64,000 bases of DNA from a virus. The notes under the pieces are model-generated. The model made no database searches, had not been told where the DNA came from, and was given only the letters and a program-made list of their open reading frames with translations. The translations under genes were made by a program, and so were the position numbers. The stretch is from positions 1-64,000 of the IMG/VR virus record IMGVR_UViG_3300034072_000578; one strand, 5' to 3'. This document shows, in pieces, positions 26,562 to 35,185 of this stretch (the first letter of the stretch is position 1; each line of letters begins with the position of its first letter).

Positions 26562-29500
26562 TATTTCATTCCTTTCATGCTGTCTCTTAATGGACCCGGC
26601 TTAGACATGTTCTTTAGGATCACATCGATAATCATCTTTTCACCATCGAAGCGCGGTTGTGATGACGTTGCGTCCATCTGAGTGCCTGACTGGTTAATGA
26701 TGTTTACGGTTGTTTCTGGAGCTTGCTTGCTGCCAGACGATCCCATTGCTTTCATCTGTTCGGGAGTTAGGACGGTTTCACCCTTCTCCGCGATGATTGG
26801 GACTTCGTTAGGCTTTAGACCTACCATGCCCCCTGTGTGGTATCTTTCGGCGAAAGCGAAGATAGCAGGGTCTACCGTCGTTCTTCCCGGTGAACCCGAA
26901 CCAACCGTCCCTCCCCTATGGAACGTTGGGGTGCTGTTGAAAGCGGCGATTGGAGCTAGCCCATCGGCGGCGAAGTTATTCGAACCGCTGTAACCTAGGC
27001 CAATTGCGCTCAAAATTGCTTTCGCGATCAATGCGCGGATAATGATCTTTGTGATATCGATTAGAAGCGACTTTACGAAATCACCGAACGCTAACTTACC
27101 GCGAGCTAAACCGTCAATGAAGCTATCCATTGAGCTAGTTAGAGTGCTTCCTAACTGCCCCTTTAGATCAGCGGCGGATTGTGCCCAGCTTCCGAACATG
27201 CTTTGAGCGATGTTATTCTTTTTCGCTAGAGCTTTTAGGTAGTTGTAATACTGGTCGGCAATCTTCCTACCCTCCGGACCATAAAGGTTCTGCGTTTCGT
27301 CAATTAGACCCTGTATACGGGCCACTTCACGTTGGTAGTTAGCTTCTCTTTGCTGGTCTTCCGTTAGAAGAGCATCATTGATTTCAATAGTGCTTTCTTG
27401 CGCCTTCTTAGCCTCTAGAGCCATTAGTTCTAGTCGGCGATCATGGGCAGCTTTATTGATTTCTTCCTGTGTCTTGGTGACGATGCCTTGGTTGGTAGAC
27501 TTTAGGTTTTCGCTATATTGCTGGCGCAACTTAGCAATGTATCTATCAACCTGATTAGATACGTTAGAATAGCCAACCTCTAGGGAACCTAGAGCATCTT
27601 GTGCCTGTAGATTCTGATCGTTAACCGCAGTTTGTAGACGCTCTAGATTCTGCTGTGCCTTAGCTAGAGCAGTGATTTCGTCCTTATGCTTCTTAACGTC
27701 TTCCTTTAGCGAAGGAATCATGTTCTTATATTTTAGGGTTTCGGCGTTTAGAGTCGATTGAACCTTGATAGCCGCGACATAGGCACGAACTTCCGCTTCG
27801 ATTTCCTCGCGGTTATCGTTGAAGTTGCCGATGGCGTCGTTTTCAGGCGTAGTCGCTAACTCTGCGTTAAGCTCCTTGACCTTCATCATGAAGTTTACTA
27901 GCTGGTTTCTAGAAGAGTCTAAGCTGCCTAGCTTGTCCTTGGTATTTGTATTAACCGCAGCAACTTGCTTTTCTACTCCCTTGGTTAAGTCTACCGAATT
28001 AACCATGATGGTAGCTTGCTCTACTAGGTTAGCACTATCCTGTAGCTCCTTCGCATACTTTTGGGTTTCGCCAGAATAAAAGTTTAGATTATCTGTAGCT
28101 TTCTCATACTCTGTCTTTTGGCCTAGGACGTAGCGCTTAAATAGATTGATACCTCCCCAACCCGGATCAAGCATCCCGCCATTTTCTTTTCTTTCGGCAT
28201 CTTCTTTCTTTTTAGCGTCGTTTAGGTCCATTTGAGCGCCAACCATTCTGGCTCTAGCGTTAGCTAGAGCAGCCTTGGCGTTCTTCATTAGCTCTACGGT
28301 ATGGTTTTTAATTGTGTTAAGATCGCGAACACGCTCCGCACGGTTTTCGGCGGTTGCGGTTCTAACCTTATCAAATGCGTCCTCTAGAGCGTTCTGAGCG
28401 TTCTTTAGGTTCTTGCTAGCCATTTCATGCTGGATGCTGGCGTCAATGTCACGCTGAGTAGCTTCTTTCTTTCTGGTTAGGAAATAAATTAGACCACCGA
28501 TTGCCGCACCGACTAGAACAACTTCCGCAGCTACGGCAGCTAGAGCCGCAAGGCTTATAGCTCCAGCACGGTTAAAGATGCCCATCGCTGTAGCGGCGGC
28601 AGTGAAAGCTTCGCCAAGGATTATAGTTGCTCTAGCGGCTACTGTAGCGGGTGCGGATAGAGTCGCAATAATCATTTTGACTTGAGTTAGTGGGGTTAGG
28701 AACTTGATAATAGTTCCTGCGCCACCTAGGAACACGCTTCCTAAGTTTCTGATAATGCTAGTCGCTGCGTTGAAGGCGAAGAAGCCAGCAGCTACCTTTA
28801 GAAGAAGCGCAATCTCTTCTCTGTATTCGTATACGAACTTAATGGCGTTAGAGAAAGCAATAGCGACGGTTCCTAGACCTTCGGTTACTTCTCTCATAAA
28901 CTGATCGCCCGAAGCGCTGTTTAGGAATTCAGTTAGCTCCGAAACCTCTTTCTTAATCACATTGAAGAAGCTGTTTGAGCCGCCGTCACTTGTGACGCGA
29001 AGGATCATCTTTTGCCATGCGTTCTGCATACGAACCATTAGACCGTCCCACGTAGCCATCATGTTCTCTGCCCCGCCCTTATACTTGATGGACCATAGCT
29101 CCATTAGCTTGGGAACAGCATCGGCAGAAAGGACTAGACCTTTTCTCATTTTAGCGTCTAGCTCTGGGATAGTCATATCTAAAGCTTCCGCCATGTCCTT
29201 CATGGCGTTAGGGATAGCGTCACCCAACTGCTGTCTTAGTTCTTCGGCTGTAACCTTACCCTTTGAAAGCATCTGCGATAGAGCAATGCCAGCGCGGTTC
29301 ATTTCGTCGGTAGAACCACCGAAGAACGCAACTGTGTCTACTAGAGCTTGCATCGTCCCTTGGGTAGGATCGATACCGGAAGCTTTTAGTTTTACGAATG
29401 ATTTTGTTAGGGCTTCGATCTTGAATGGAGCGTTGTCAGCTAGATTCCAAATGTATCTGCTGTCCGACTTACCAATTACTGCGTTCTCCATTTCGCTAGC

Positions 29501-29956
29501 GCCGCCAGCTACGTTCTTTAGAAGAACTTGCATCTTCTCAAACTGAGAGTTAGTCTCGATAACGTCACCTAGAACGCCGCCGAATAGGGATTGACCCGTA
29601 AATAGGATCGCTCTAACCGAGTAAACGGCTAGGATTAGATCACGAATGCCAGTGTTCAATCCACCCACACTATGACGGGCAGAAGTCGAACTTCTTGACA
29701 TGTTGTTCATTGATTGGGTGAAAGAGTTAATACGGCTAGTGGCGTTGCCTAGAGCCTGCGTAATCTGGTTAAGACCAGTAGTAACACCCCTAACGGAACT
29801 GTTCATTCCGTTAAGAGTCTTCATCATGTTTGTTAGGGCACGACTAGAATTACTAATGCGTGTGTTAAAGGAGTTAAGACGACGTTCTGTTGACTCTAGC
29901 GTCTTAATAAGACCCGAAGCATCACCGTCAATCGTAATTACTAATCTATCTGCCAT
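26561..29956 (-). CDS. tail tape measure protein
   Basis: 1131 aa. N-terminal heptads (LKTLESTERRLNSFNTRISN), a tape-measure N-domain (NSQFEKMQVLL, GIDPTQGTMQALVDTVAFFGGS, ALSQMLSKGKVTAEELRQQLGDAIPNAMKDMAEAL), hydrophobic segments around 385-500 and a Gly/Ser-rich end. It sets tail length and is ejected during DNA entry. It overlaps the tail chaperone extension by 11 nt. Confidence 0.93.
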   Translation of the reverse strand: MADRLVITIDGDASGLIKTLESTERRLNSFNTRISNSSRALTNMMKTLNGMNSSVRGVTTGLNQITQALGNATSRINSFTQSMNNMSRSSTSARHSVGGLNTGIRDLILAVYSVRAILFTGQSLFGGVLGDVIETNSQFEKMQVLLKNVAGGASEMENAVIGKSDSRYIWNLADNAPFKIEALTKSFVKLKASGIDPTQGTMQALVDTVAFFGGSTDEMNRAGIALSQMLSKGKVTAEELRQQLGDAIPNAMKDMAEALDMTIPELDAKMRKGLVLSADAVPKLMELWSIKYKGGAENMMATWDGLMVRMQNAWQKMILRVTSDGGSNSFFNVIKKEVSELTEFLNSASGDQFMREVTEGLGTVAIAFSNAIKFVYEYREEIALLLKVAAGFFAFNAATSIIRNLGSVFLGGAGTIIKFLTPLTQVKMIIATLSAPATVAARATIILGEAFTAAATAMGIFNRAGAISLAALAAVAAEVVLVGAAIGGLIYFLTRKKEATQRDIDASIQHEMASKNLKNAQNALEDAFDKVRTATAENRAERVRDLNTIKNHTVELMKNAKAALANARARMVGAQMDLNDAKKKEDAERKENGGMLDPGWGGINLFKRYVLGQKTEYEKATDNLNFYSGETQKYAKELQDSANLVEQATIMVNSVDLTKGVEKQVAAVNTNTKDKLGSLDSSRNQLVNFMMKVKELNAELATTPENDAIGNFNDNREEIEAEVRAYVAAIKVQSTLNAETLKYKNMIPSLKEDVKKHKDEITALAKAQQNLERLQTAVNDQNLQAQDALGSLEVGYSNVSNQVDRYIAKLRQQYSENLKSTNQGIVTKTQEEINKAAHDRRLELMALEAKKAQESTIEINDALLTEDQQREANYQREVARIQGLIDETQNLYGPEGRKIADQYYNYLKALAKKNNIAQSMFGSWAQSAADLKGQLGSTLTSSMDSFIDGLARGKLAFGDFVKSLLIDITKIIIRALIAKAILSAIGLGYSGSNNFAADGLAPIAAFNSTPTFHRGGTVGSGSPGRTTVDPAIFAFAERYHTGGMVGLKPNEVPIIAEKGETVLTPEQMKAMGSSGSKQAPETTVNIINQSGTQMDATSSQPRFDGEKMIIDVILKNMSKPGPLRDSMKGMK

Positions 29957-30266
29957 TCATCTTCCCACTTAATGCTTGTAGTCTTTCCATCGCATCCGGG
30001 TCCATGCCGCGTTCAATTACGATGGGATTGCCCGTCTCTTCTTCTAGCTTCTTGATGAGGCTATTAGCTGCTTCACCGGATTGTGAGCTAGCCATGACGG
30101 TAAGTAGCCGAATATCTTGTTCGGCTCTTAATCGACTTATGTTGCTATTATATAGCGTAAATACTTTAAGGGGAAGTGATAATACGTCTTGGTATTTGAA
30201 GCCATAGAAATGGCTTACGCGGGTAATATAAAAGGGAAGATCAAGGCGTGTTACCCTGTCTCCCCC
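29946..30266 (-). CDS. tail assembly chaperone, frameshift extension (gpT-like)
   Basis: An open frame of about 100 codons with no start of its own, in the -1 frame relative to the upstream chaperone ORF. It reads TRLDLPFYITRVSHFYGF and ends LSGKMNGR, stop TAG at 29948-29946. The -1 frame is closed by a TAG upstream of the G-runs, so the shift must occur after that, at one of two GGGGGA runs (30278-30273 or 30266-30261) before the 0-frame stop at 30253-30251. This reproduces the lambda G/GT arrangement just upstream of the tape measure. Confidence 0.8.
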   Translation of the reverse strand, partial: GGDRVTRLDLPFYITRVSHFYGFKYQDVLSLPLKVFTLYNSNISRLRAEQDIRLLTVMASSQSGEAANSLIKKLEEETGNPIVIERGMDPDAMERLQALSGKMNGR

Positions 30267-30589
30267 TGTGCTTCCCCCTCGCCTGCGTCCTCCGAACTAG
30301 CGTCTTCTGCTAGCATACGGATAGCTGATAGCTGCGCCATTGTCAGCTTGCGGAATTGTTCTTCTGTTACTGTAGGGAAACTCTTTAAAAGCGTTTCAAT
30401 CGTTAGTTCCAGCATCTTTGATGCGGTATCTAATTCGCTTTCGCCACCGAGCTTTTCGATCTTCTCGGCTCGCTTCATCTGTTCGATATAGTCTTCGACG
30501 GTGGGAGTGTGCATGACATGCTCCACACCGCCAAGGATGATTGCTCTTTCTTTATTAGTGACAATCTGATCTAAGTTTACAACTTTCAT
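30251..30589 (-). CDS. tail assembly chaperone (gpG-like)
   Basis: 112 aa. Helical protein (VEDYIEQMKRAEKIEKL, LTIETLLKSFPTVTEEQF) with an acidic Gly/Glu C-terminus EGEAQGETG encoded by the G-rich slippery region. A minority of ribosomes should shift -1 there to make a longer GT product. Position between major tail protein and tape measure supports the role. Confidence 0.8.
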   Translation of the reverse strand: MKVVNLDQIVTNKERAIILGGVEHVMHTPTVEDYIEQMKRAEKIEKLGGESELDTASKMLELTIETLLKSFPTVTEEQFRKLTMAQLSAIRMLAEDASSEDAGEGEAQGETG

Positions 30590-30608
30590 TTAAAATCCTT
30601 ATTAATGA

Positions 30609-31145
30609 TTAGGTCGCGGCTGCGCTCTTATCACCAATAATGAATAGTAGTCCAGTTGTCAAGTCTGGGTAGCCAGTGAACTCGATAGAATACACTCTTT
30701 CTTCGTCATGCTTGTATGAGAAGGTTAGATCGCCCTTAGGTGAAGCGATAGGTAGAGTGAAGTCCTGTGACTTGTCGCTTGTAGCTAGAGGCTTAGGGTG
30801 TAGGTTTAGTTCGCCAGCTAGAGAACGTAGCGAAATACCAACGCCAGTAGCGCCGTTTAGCTTCTTCTTTGTTTGAACCGTAGCGTCGGTAACAAGAGTT
30901 GAACCGGGGAAAGCTACCTGTAGACGATCAAGCGATGTTTCAGCTAGAGGCGTCTTTACGGTCGCTGTGCGTCCAGTGATATACTCATTGACTTCCGTTC
31001 CACCAAACTGGTCAACAGTGATCTTATAAGTAGTAGTAGATAGCGTAACTTCTACACCACCCTTTGTTAAACCTAGGTCATCACCGTCGAAAGTAACGAT
31101 GCAGGCACCTAGTTGAATGTTGTTTACGTCCGAGGTCATAACCAT
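30609..31145 (-). CDS. major tail tube protein
   Basis: 178 aa, beta-rich, with LTKGGVEVTLSTTTYKITVDQFG and ATVKTPLAETSLDRLQVAFPG, typical of phage tail tube subunits. The first ATG is chosen because GGAG lies 7 nt upstream; a second ATG two codons later is possible. A good promoter lies about 30 nt before it, fitting a highly expressed gene. Confidence 0.85.
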   Translation of the reverse strand: MVMTSDVNNIQLGACIVTFDGDDLGLTKGGVEVTLSTTTYKITVDQFGGTEVNEYITGRTATVKTPLAETSLDRLQVAFPGSTLVTDATVQTKKKLNGATGVGISLRSLAGELNLHPKPLATSDKSQDFTLPIASPKGDLTFSYKHDEERVYSIEFTGYPDLTTGLLFIIGDKSAAAT

Positions 31146-31175
31146 TTATTAACTCCAATATTTAAATCGGAATAG

Positions 31176-31203
31176 ATTATAACACAAGGATATTAGAAAT
31201 CAA
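31176..31203 (-). promoter_or_regulatory. candidate promoter of the major tail protein gene
   Basis: Minus strand TTGATT (31203-31198), 16-nt spacer, perfect TATAAT (31181-31176) in the 63-nt gap between two tail genes. The spacer length matches other candidate promoters in the window. Confidence 0.55.
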
Positions 31204-31208
31204 ATTAG

Positions 31209-31592
31209 TTATTTAGCAACAAACCTAATTTCATAGGTAACACTAAACTCAATAATCCCGCTATCACTTCTGCGATAAACCCTAGCTTGATATAGGGGCC
31301 TTACATATTTAATAAACATGGCAGGCGTATCTTTATTAAACAAGGTAAGGGCGTTAGATAGATTTTCGCATAAAGCGATCCCTTGTTCGTATCTCATGTT
31401 ACGGACAATGATCTGAAACTTCCCTTTAAAGTAGCGGGGCGTATCAGGATCGATAATCGGCGGATCGTTTGAGGGATACAGGATGATACCATTGTTCATT
31501 TCCGCATTAGCAGAATATAAGAACATGTCTTTATTAAGAGTAGCTAGATTAGCTTCTTCGATTAGGTTTGCGATGGTTTCAATCTGATACAT
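31209..31592 (-). CDS. tail terminator/completion protein
   Basis: 127 aa. Starts MYQIETIANLIEEANLATLNKDMFLYS and contains GKFQIIVRNMRYEQGIALCENL, resembling the phage minor capsid/tail completion group (PF12691-like). Order head-closure, gp10-like, this protein, tail tube is the classical one for tail terminators. Exact family is tentative. Confidence 0.65.
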   Translation of the reverse strand: MYQIETIANLIEEANLATLNKDMFLYSANAEMNNGIILYPSNDPPIIDPDTPRYFKGKFQIIVRNMRYEQGIALCENLSNALTLFNKDTPAMFIKYVRPLYQARVYRRSDSGIIEFSVTYEIRFVAK

Positions 31593-32038
31593 TATCTCAT
31601 TGCCTGTCTTACTGCTTTACGAACGAGGTCTACGGCTTCCTCTTTCTTCTCGTCTACCGCACGTTCCATATATTTTTCGCCCACGTAGTGCGTTGGGTCC
31701 GCTGCTCTTTTAGCTTGGGTCTTCTCACCGGGATTGTAGCTCTGGTAGTTCTCATGGATTTCCATGGCATATGAAGCTACGTCTCTGCCGTCTTCGCCAG
31801 TTCCGCTAACCTCGATATCTACAGCGTGGTTCCCTCTGCGTGTCTTGCGATTGCTGATATGGATGGCAGACTCAAGGTTACCCGTGTCTACGGGGACGTT
31901 AGCTCTCGCTTCATCCCTGATTAGTTCGGCGGCTTGTTCTACCGCTTCTACCACTGCTTTTTCTGTTCTGTCGGCTTTCCTGAAAAGAGATTGTTTTAGC
32001 TTTTCGGGATTGAAGCCGCCTGAGTATGCCATTGCCAT
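31592..32038 (-). CDS. HK97 gp10-like head-tail joining protein
   Basis: 148 aa. ELIRDEARANVPVDTGNLESAI is the hallmark of the HK97 gp10 family, followed by SYAMEIHENY and a C-terminal helix with KKEEAVDLVRKAVRQAM. It takes part in tail completion/head-tail joining. One-base overlaps with both neighbours. Confidence 0.83.
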   Translation of the reverse strand: MAMAYSGGFNPEKLKQSLFRKADRTEKAVVEAVEQAAELIRDEARANVPVDTGNLESAIHISNRKTRRGNHAVDIEVSGTGEDGRDVASYAMEIHENYQSYNPGEKTQAKRAADPTHYVGEKYMERAVDEKKEEAVDLVRKAVRQAMR

Positions 32039-32403
32039 TAGGTTTCGTCTCCAAATAAGTCTGCGGCTTTTTCGTAGTCGATCTGGTAATGGTCTAGCTG
32101 CCCTAGCACGTTGTAACGTGGTTCTAGCTGCTTAACTCTGAAAACCTTACCATGAACGATAAACAAATCGCCCCAATCGGGTTTAACGCTAACGGGGACT
32201 AGGAGTCTTCCGCTAGCATGGTATTCTTTAATGTTTCCTCTTGTAGCGCTTGAGTCCGCTCTTACAGTGCTATCTTCTTTTTTAGTATCGTAGCGGACTT
32301 GCGCGAAAGGAATTTTCTCTTTATCGCCGTAGTTCTCTTCACCGTATTTGTTATAGCCGGGAAGCTTTCTACGGACGTAGCAGAAGTTGTTAGGTCTAAA
32401 CAT
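32038..32403 (-). CDS. head closure (stopper)-like protein
   Basis: 121 aa from the ATG at 32403, which overlaps the previous stop as TAATG; the longer frame to 32457 would overlap more and lacks support. Beta-rich (GRLLVPVSVKPDWGDLFIVHGKVFRVKQLEPRYN), as in head-completion proteins. Function from position. Confidence 0.65.
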   Translation of the reverse strand: MFRPNNFCYVRRKLPGYNKYGEENYGDKEKIPFAQVRYDTKKEDSTVRADSSATRGNIKEYHASGRLLVPVSVKPDWGDLFIVHGKVFRVKQLEPRYNVLGQLDHYQIDYEKAADLFGDET

Positions 32404-33197
32404 TATGCCCTCGCTAGTCTCCAAATCTGTGCGTTGGTAGCGCTCCACCAAATCCAATCCTTAATGTGGGAATAAGCCTCATCGGACATGTTAGTTAGCT
32501 TAGAGCCTCCAACGGCAGATTGACGGAAGAACATTGAGCTTTCGCCAATGGTTTCCGACACGATACCTGTTCTAATTTTCTCTCTAATCGGGCTGTTTTC
32601 AACAAGCATATTAGCTTCTACAAGCTGTGCCTTCTTTACAGCCTCTTGAAAGGCTACAGGGAGCGTTTTGAACTGGTCTAGGGTGTAAGTGCTAATATCC
32701 GTCCCTCGCTCCTGACAGCGGCCTACAGGGGCGAAATCGAACTTGCTTTTGATGATGCGTTCATAAGCATTCTCTAAAGCGACGGCTTTGATTTCGTCCG
32801 TAAGCATATCGAAGAATTTAAGGTCTTCACTTAGCTTGGCTCTGATGATTACGCTTTCCGGGTAGGTCATAAAGCTATCTACCATCGGGGTTAGCTTAGT
32901 AACGTCTCCGACAAGCTTATACAGAATGGTTTGCTTGTATGTTCCTTGGGCGGTTACTAGCTTTACGTTTAGCTGCCTTACGTCGATCTTCTGTGCGCTG
33001 CTGTTATACGTAGCTAATACAGTAATCATGGTAGAGCTTGCAGCAGGGTCAAAGCTAGGAGCCGTGGTAAAAGCAATTAGCTCTTCCCCGTATGCGTCTA
33101 ACACCTGATACTGTAGATCAGTAACGTCTAGATTGTTGCCATTGCTGACATGTGGGATCGTAATAAATACGTCCGTTCCTGCTGCGAACTCTTCCAT
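32403..33197 (-). CDS. head-tail connector/adaptor-like protein
   Basis: 264 aa. An N-terminal beta region (VTDLQYQVLDAYGEELIAF) is followed by a helical part with MLTDEIKAVALENAYERIIK. Two bases separate it from the gene upstream. It occupies the adaptor slot between capsid-associated protein and head closure. No specific motif recognised. Confidence 0.6.
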   Translation of the reverse strand: MEEFAAGTDVFITIPHVSNGNNLDVTDLQYQVLDAYGEELIAFTTAPSFDPAASSTMITVLATYNSSAQKIDVRQLNVKLVTAQGTYKQTILYKLVGDVTKLTPMVDSFMTYPESVIIRAKLSEDLKFFDMLTDEIKAVALENAYERIIKSKFDFAPVGRCQERGTDISTYTLDQFKTLPVAFQEAVKKAQLVEANMLVENSPIREKIRTGIVSETIGESSMFFRQSAVGGSKLTNMSDEAYSHIKDWIWWSATNAQIWRLARA

Positions 33198-33198
33198 A

Positions 33199-33612
33199 TT
33201 ATGCCGCCTTCTTTTGGGCTTCCATGATATCCGCGATCATTGCATCAATGCTTACGCCTTTAACGCCAAATTCCGCTGCGATTTCACGAATGCCTTTAAT
33301 TCCCTTTTCTGATCCAATTTCGATCAGTTGTTCTTCTGTATACTTTAGTTCAGTAGCGTCTGTCGCTGGTTCGTCTGACTCTTTTTGTAGAGCAGTTTCA
33401 ACGACTGCTGATACATTACGAGCGTCAACCATAACAGTCGCAGGTCCAACTTGTTCATCATTGCCCACCTTAACGATCTTGATATTAGCCCCGATACGTC
33501 TAATTTCCATGTCGGTCGCCTCTCTTACAGAGACACCGCCCTCAAACTGTAGTGTGCCTAGGAAGCCATCAAATGCTTCATACCCAGCAACGTCGATTTT
33601 AATCTTGCTCAT
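33199..33612 (-). CDS. capsid-region protein with C-terminal HeH/SAP-like motif
   Basis: 137 aa from the ATG at 33612, which has AGAGG 7 nt upstream; the longer open frame reads back through the capsid terminator and is rejected. C-terminal segment YTEEQLIEIGSEKGIKGIREIAAEFGVKG resembles the helix-extended-helix fold seen at the ends of many phage head proteins. A TATAAT at 33645-33640 (minus) may start transcription after the terminator. Possible head decoration or connector role. Confidence 0.65.
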   Translation of the reverse strand: MSKIKIDVAGYEAFDGFLGTLQFEGGVSVREATDMEIRRIGANIKIVKVGNDEQVGPATVMVDARNVSAVVETALQKESDEPATDATELKYTEEQLIEIGSEKGIKGIREIAAEFGVKGVSIDAMIADIMEAQKKAA

Positions 33613-33661
33613 TAGTAACCTCTTAAAATTTAATAAGCCATTATAGCGTATATTACAGACA

Positions 33662-33696
33662 AACGAAAGGCCGCATAAAGCGGCCTGTTTCGTTTT
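33662..33696 (-). terminator. rho-independent terminator after the capsid gene
   Basis: GGCCGC-ATAAA-GCGGCC core, extended by AACGAAA/TTTCGTT with a small bulge, lies just past the stop of the major capsid gene. The structure is nearly symmetrical and could stop transcription either way. Confidence 0.8.
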
Positions 33697-33716
33697 ATTC
33701 AGTTTCGAACTATCTA

Positions 33717-34622
33717 TTAGATATTTGTGATACCCTTTAGACGAGCGATGCTCTTCGTTGACTTTAGAGCCATAGCGGTATACCACTTTAGTCTGTAACG
33801 AACGCTGTCGCGTAGCTCTAGGGTTCCTAGGCTTTCAACGCGAATACCCGCTGCATCACCACCGTATAGGCCGTGTAGACCGTCAACCGTGTTCATACGA
33901 GCCGCATAGATTGAGCAAGTGTTACCTGTGCTTGTTCCCTGATCTTCGTTACCCGGTAGGTATTCTGATAGGATGATTGGTAGACCGTCATAAGCTGGAA
34001 CTGTGCCATCGAAGTCACGTAGCTTTAGCTGTTCAGGAACCATACCACCTGATGTTCTCATTAGCGTCTTAAGAGCGCGATATGTGCCGTGGCGCATAAA
34101 GATAGCATCTGGACGGTTAGGAACTTGGTCGATTAGCTGGTCTAGCATTTCGAAGGTTAGAGCCGCACCGTTAGCGCCTGCTGTGATCGTCTGACCGGCA
34201 GTTACTAGCTTACGGAAGCCATCGAATTCTAGTGCGTTTGTTGCGCTATCACCTGTAACCATTGTCTGACGGAACTTCTGGTCAACTGCCTTAGCAGCAC
34301 CTTGAAGCTGTAGAGCGATCTGGCTGTTAGTGTCACCCATCGTTTCTGATAGGAACTTGTCGATATCGACGTTCTTAGCCATGATCTTTAGGGTCACGGT
34401 TACGTCTGTGAAAGTGCTTCCACCTTCTGAGATATCGCTGTTAACATCGATGAAATCGATAGTTGGGATGGTGTTCTCACGGTTGTATACGTAAGCCTTA
34501 TGGTTCACCTGCACGAAAGGTAGAAGCGCATAAATGGCGTCACGCTTAATAATTTCTTCTACAACGCCTTGGACTAGAAGGTTATTCGATAGTCTCTGGG
34601 CATCAACTTTTAAAAGTGGCAT
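33717..34622 (-). CDS. major capsid protein (HK97-fold)
   Basis: 301 aa. N-terminal helix, then YNRENTIPTIDFIDVNSDISEGGSTFTD (E-loop region), a spine helix with ALQLQGAAKAVDQKFRQTMVTGD, P-domain and a C-terminal LGTLELRDSVRYRLKWYTAMALKS. Size and position between scaffold/portal and connector genes fit. The mRNA leader can form CTCCG...CGGAG (34651-34629) that covers the GGAG ribosome site. A promoter-like TTGTTA-16-TAATAT lies upstream. Confidence 0.9.
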   Translation of the reverse strand: MPLLKVDAQRLSNNLLVQGVVEEIIKRDAIYALLPFVQVNHKAYVYNRENTIPTIDFIDVNSDISEGGSTFTDVTVTLKIMAKNVDIDKFLSETMGDTNSQIALQLQGAAKAVDQKFRQTMVTGDSATNALEFDGFRKLVTAGQTITAGANGAALTFEMLDQLIDQVPNRPDAIFMRHGTYRALKTLMRTSGGMVPEQLKLRDFDGTVPAYDGLPIILSEYLPGNEDQGTSTGNTCSIYAARMNTVDGLHGLYGGDAAGIRVESLGTLELRDSVRYRLKWYTAMALKSTKSIARLKGITNI

Positions 34623-34700
34623 GTTTAACTCCGTTTTCTTTAATTACGGAGATAATATTAACACTAGTATATGTATTAACAAAGCATTATTTAATTCTAC

Positions 34701-34740
34701 TTGTAATTTCTGTGCATCAATAGTAATATAGGCACAGAAA
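34701..34740 (+). promoter_or_regulatory. candidate promoter and hairpin before the HNH gene
   Basis: TTGTAA (34701-34706), 17 nt, TAATAT (34724-34729). A perfect 9-bp inverted repeat TTTCTGTGC...GCACAGAAA (34707-34715/34732-34740) overlaps it. Gives the HNH gene its own plus-strand expression against the surrounding leftward operon. Confidence 0.4.
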
Positions 34741-34751
34741 AGGACACAAGA

Positions 34752-35153
34752 ATGTATTCAACCGACGAAGAAAGAAAACAAGCCAGAAAAGATTCTTCTA
34801 AAAGATATAGAGAGAAGCAAAGATTACTAACTGGCAGAGCCAGCAATTGCAGATATGAAGTTCGCTTCTTATCCGCGATCAAAGGAAGAGCTATTAGAAA
34901 TGGGCTAGATTTTGACTTAACGTATGAAGACGTAATTTTCCCAGATTATTGCCCCGTCCTCGGAATAGCCATAGACTTTTCTAAACCCGGTCGTTCCGAT
35001 AACAGCCCTTCAATGGATCGCATTGATAATACTAAAGGGTATGTGAAAGGGAATGTTGAAATTATATCATGGCGAGCCAATAGAATTAAGAATGATGGCA
35101 CGGCGGAAGAGCATGTGAAAATAGCAGAATATATAAAAGGGCGCTTAATTTAA
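34752..35153 (+). CDS. HNH homing endonuclease-like protein
   Basis: 133 aa. CPVLGIAIDF, SMDRIDNTKGYVKGNVEIISWRANRIKND is the signature of a widespread phage HNH subgroup (DRID with downstream N/H-like residues). It is the only plus-strand gene in the left 42 kb, sitting between capsid and scaffold with its own promoter-like sequence and terminator. This looks like a free-standing homing endonuclease inserted in the structural operon. Confidence 0.85.
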   Translation: MYSTDEERKQARKDSSKRYREKQRLLTGRASNCRYEVRFLSAIKGRAIRNGLDFDLTYEDVIFPDYCPVLGIAIDFSKPGRSDNSPSMDRIDNTKGYVKGNVEIISWRANRIKNDGTAEEHVKIAEYIKGRLI

Positions 35154-35162
35154 GCGCCCTTT
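35136..35162. terminator. bidirectional terminator
   Basis: AAAGGGCGCTTAA and its exact complement around a single central T (35136-35148/35150-35162), with flanking A/T tracts. It lies over the end of the HNH gene and before the end of the convergent scaffold gene, so it separates opposing transcripts. Confidence 0.85.
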
Positions 35163-35185
35163 AAGTTTGCCACTTTCGGAGTTAA

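Noticed and set aside
28962-29546. 194-aa plus-strand ORF in the tape measure region
   Set aside because: Mirror of the tape measure coding frame, low-complexity composition, no ribosome site.
33613-33786. N-terminal extension of the HeH-like protein
   Set aside because: Would be translated from the capsid 3' end through its terminator; a ribosome site precedes the internal ATG.
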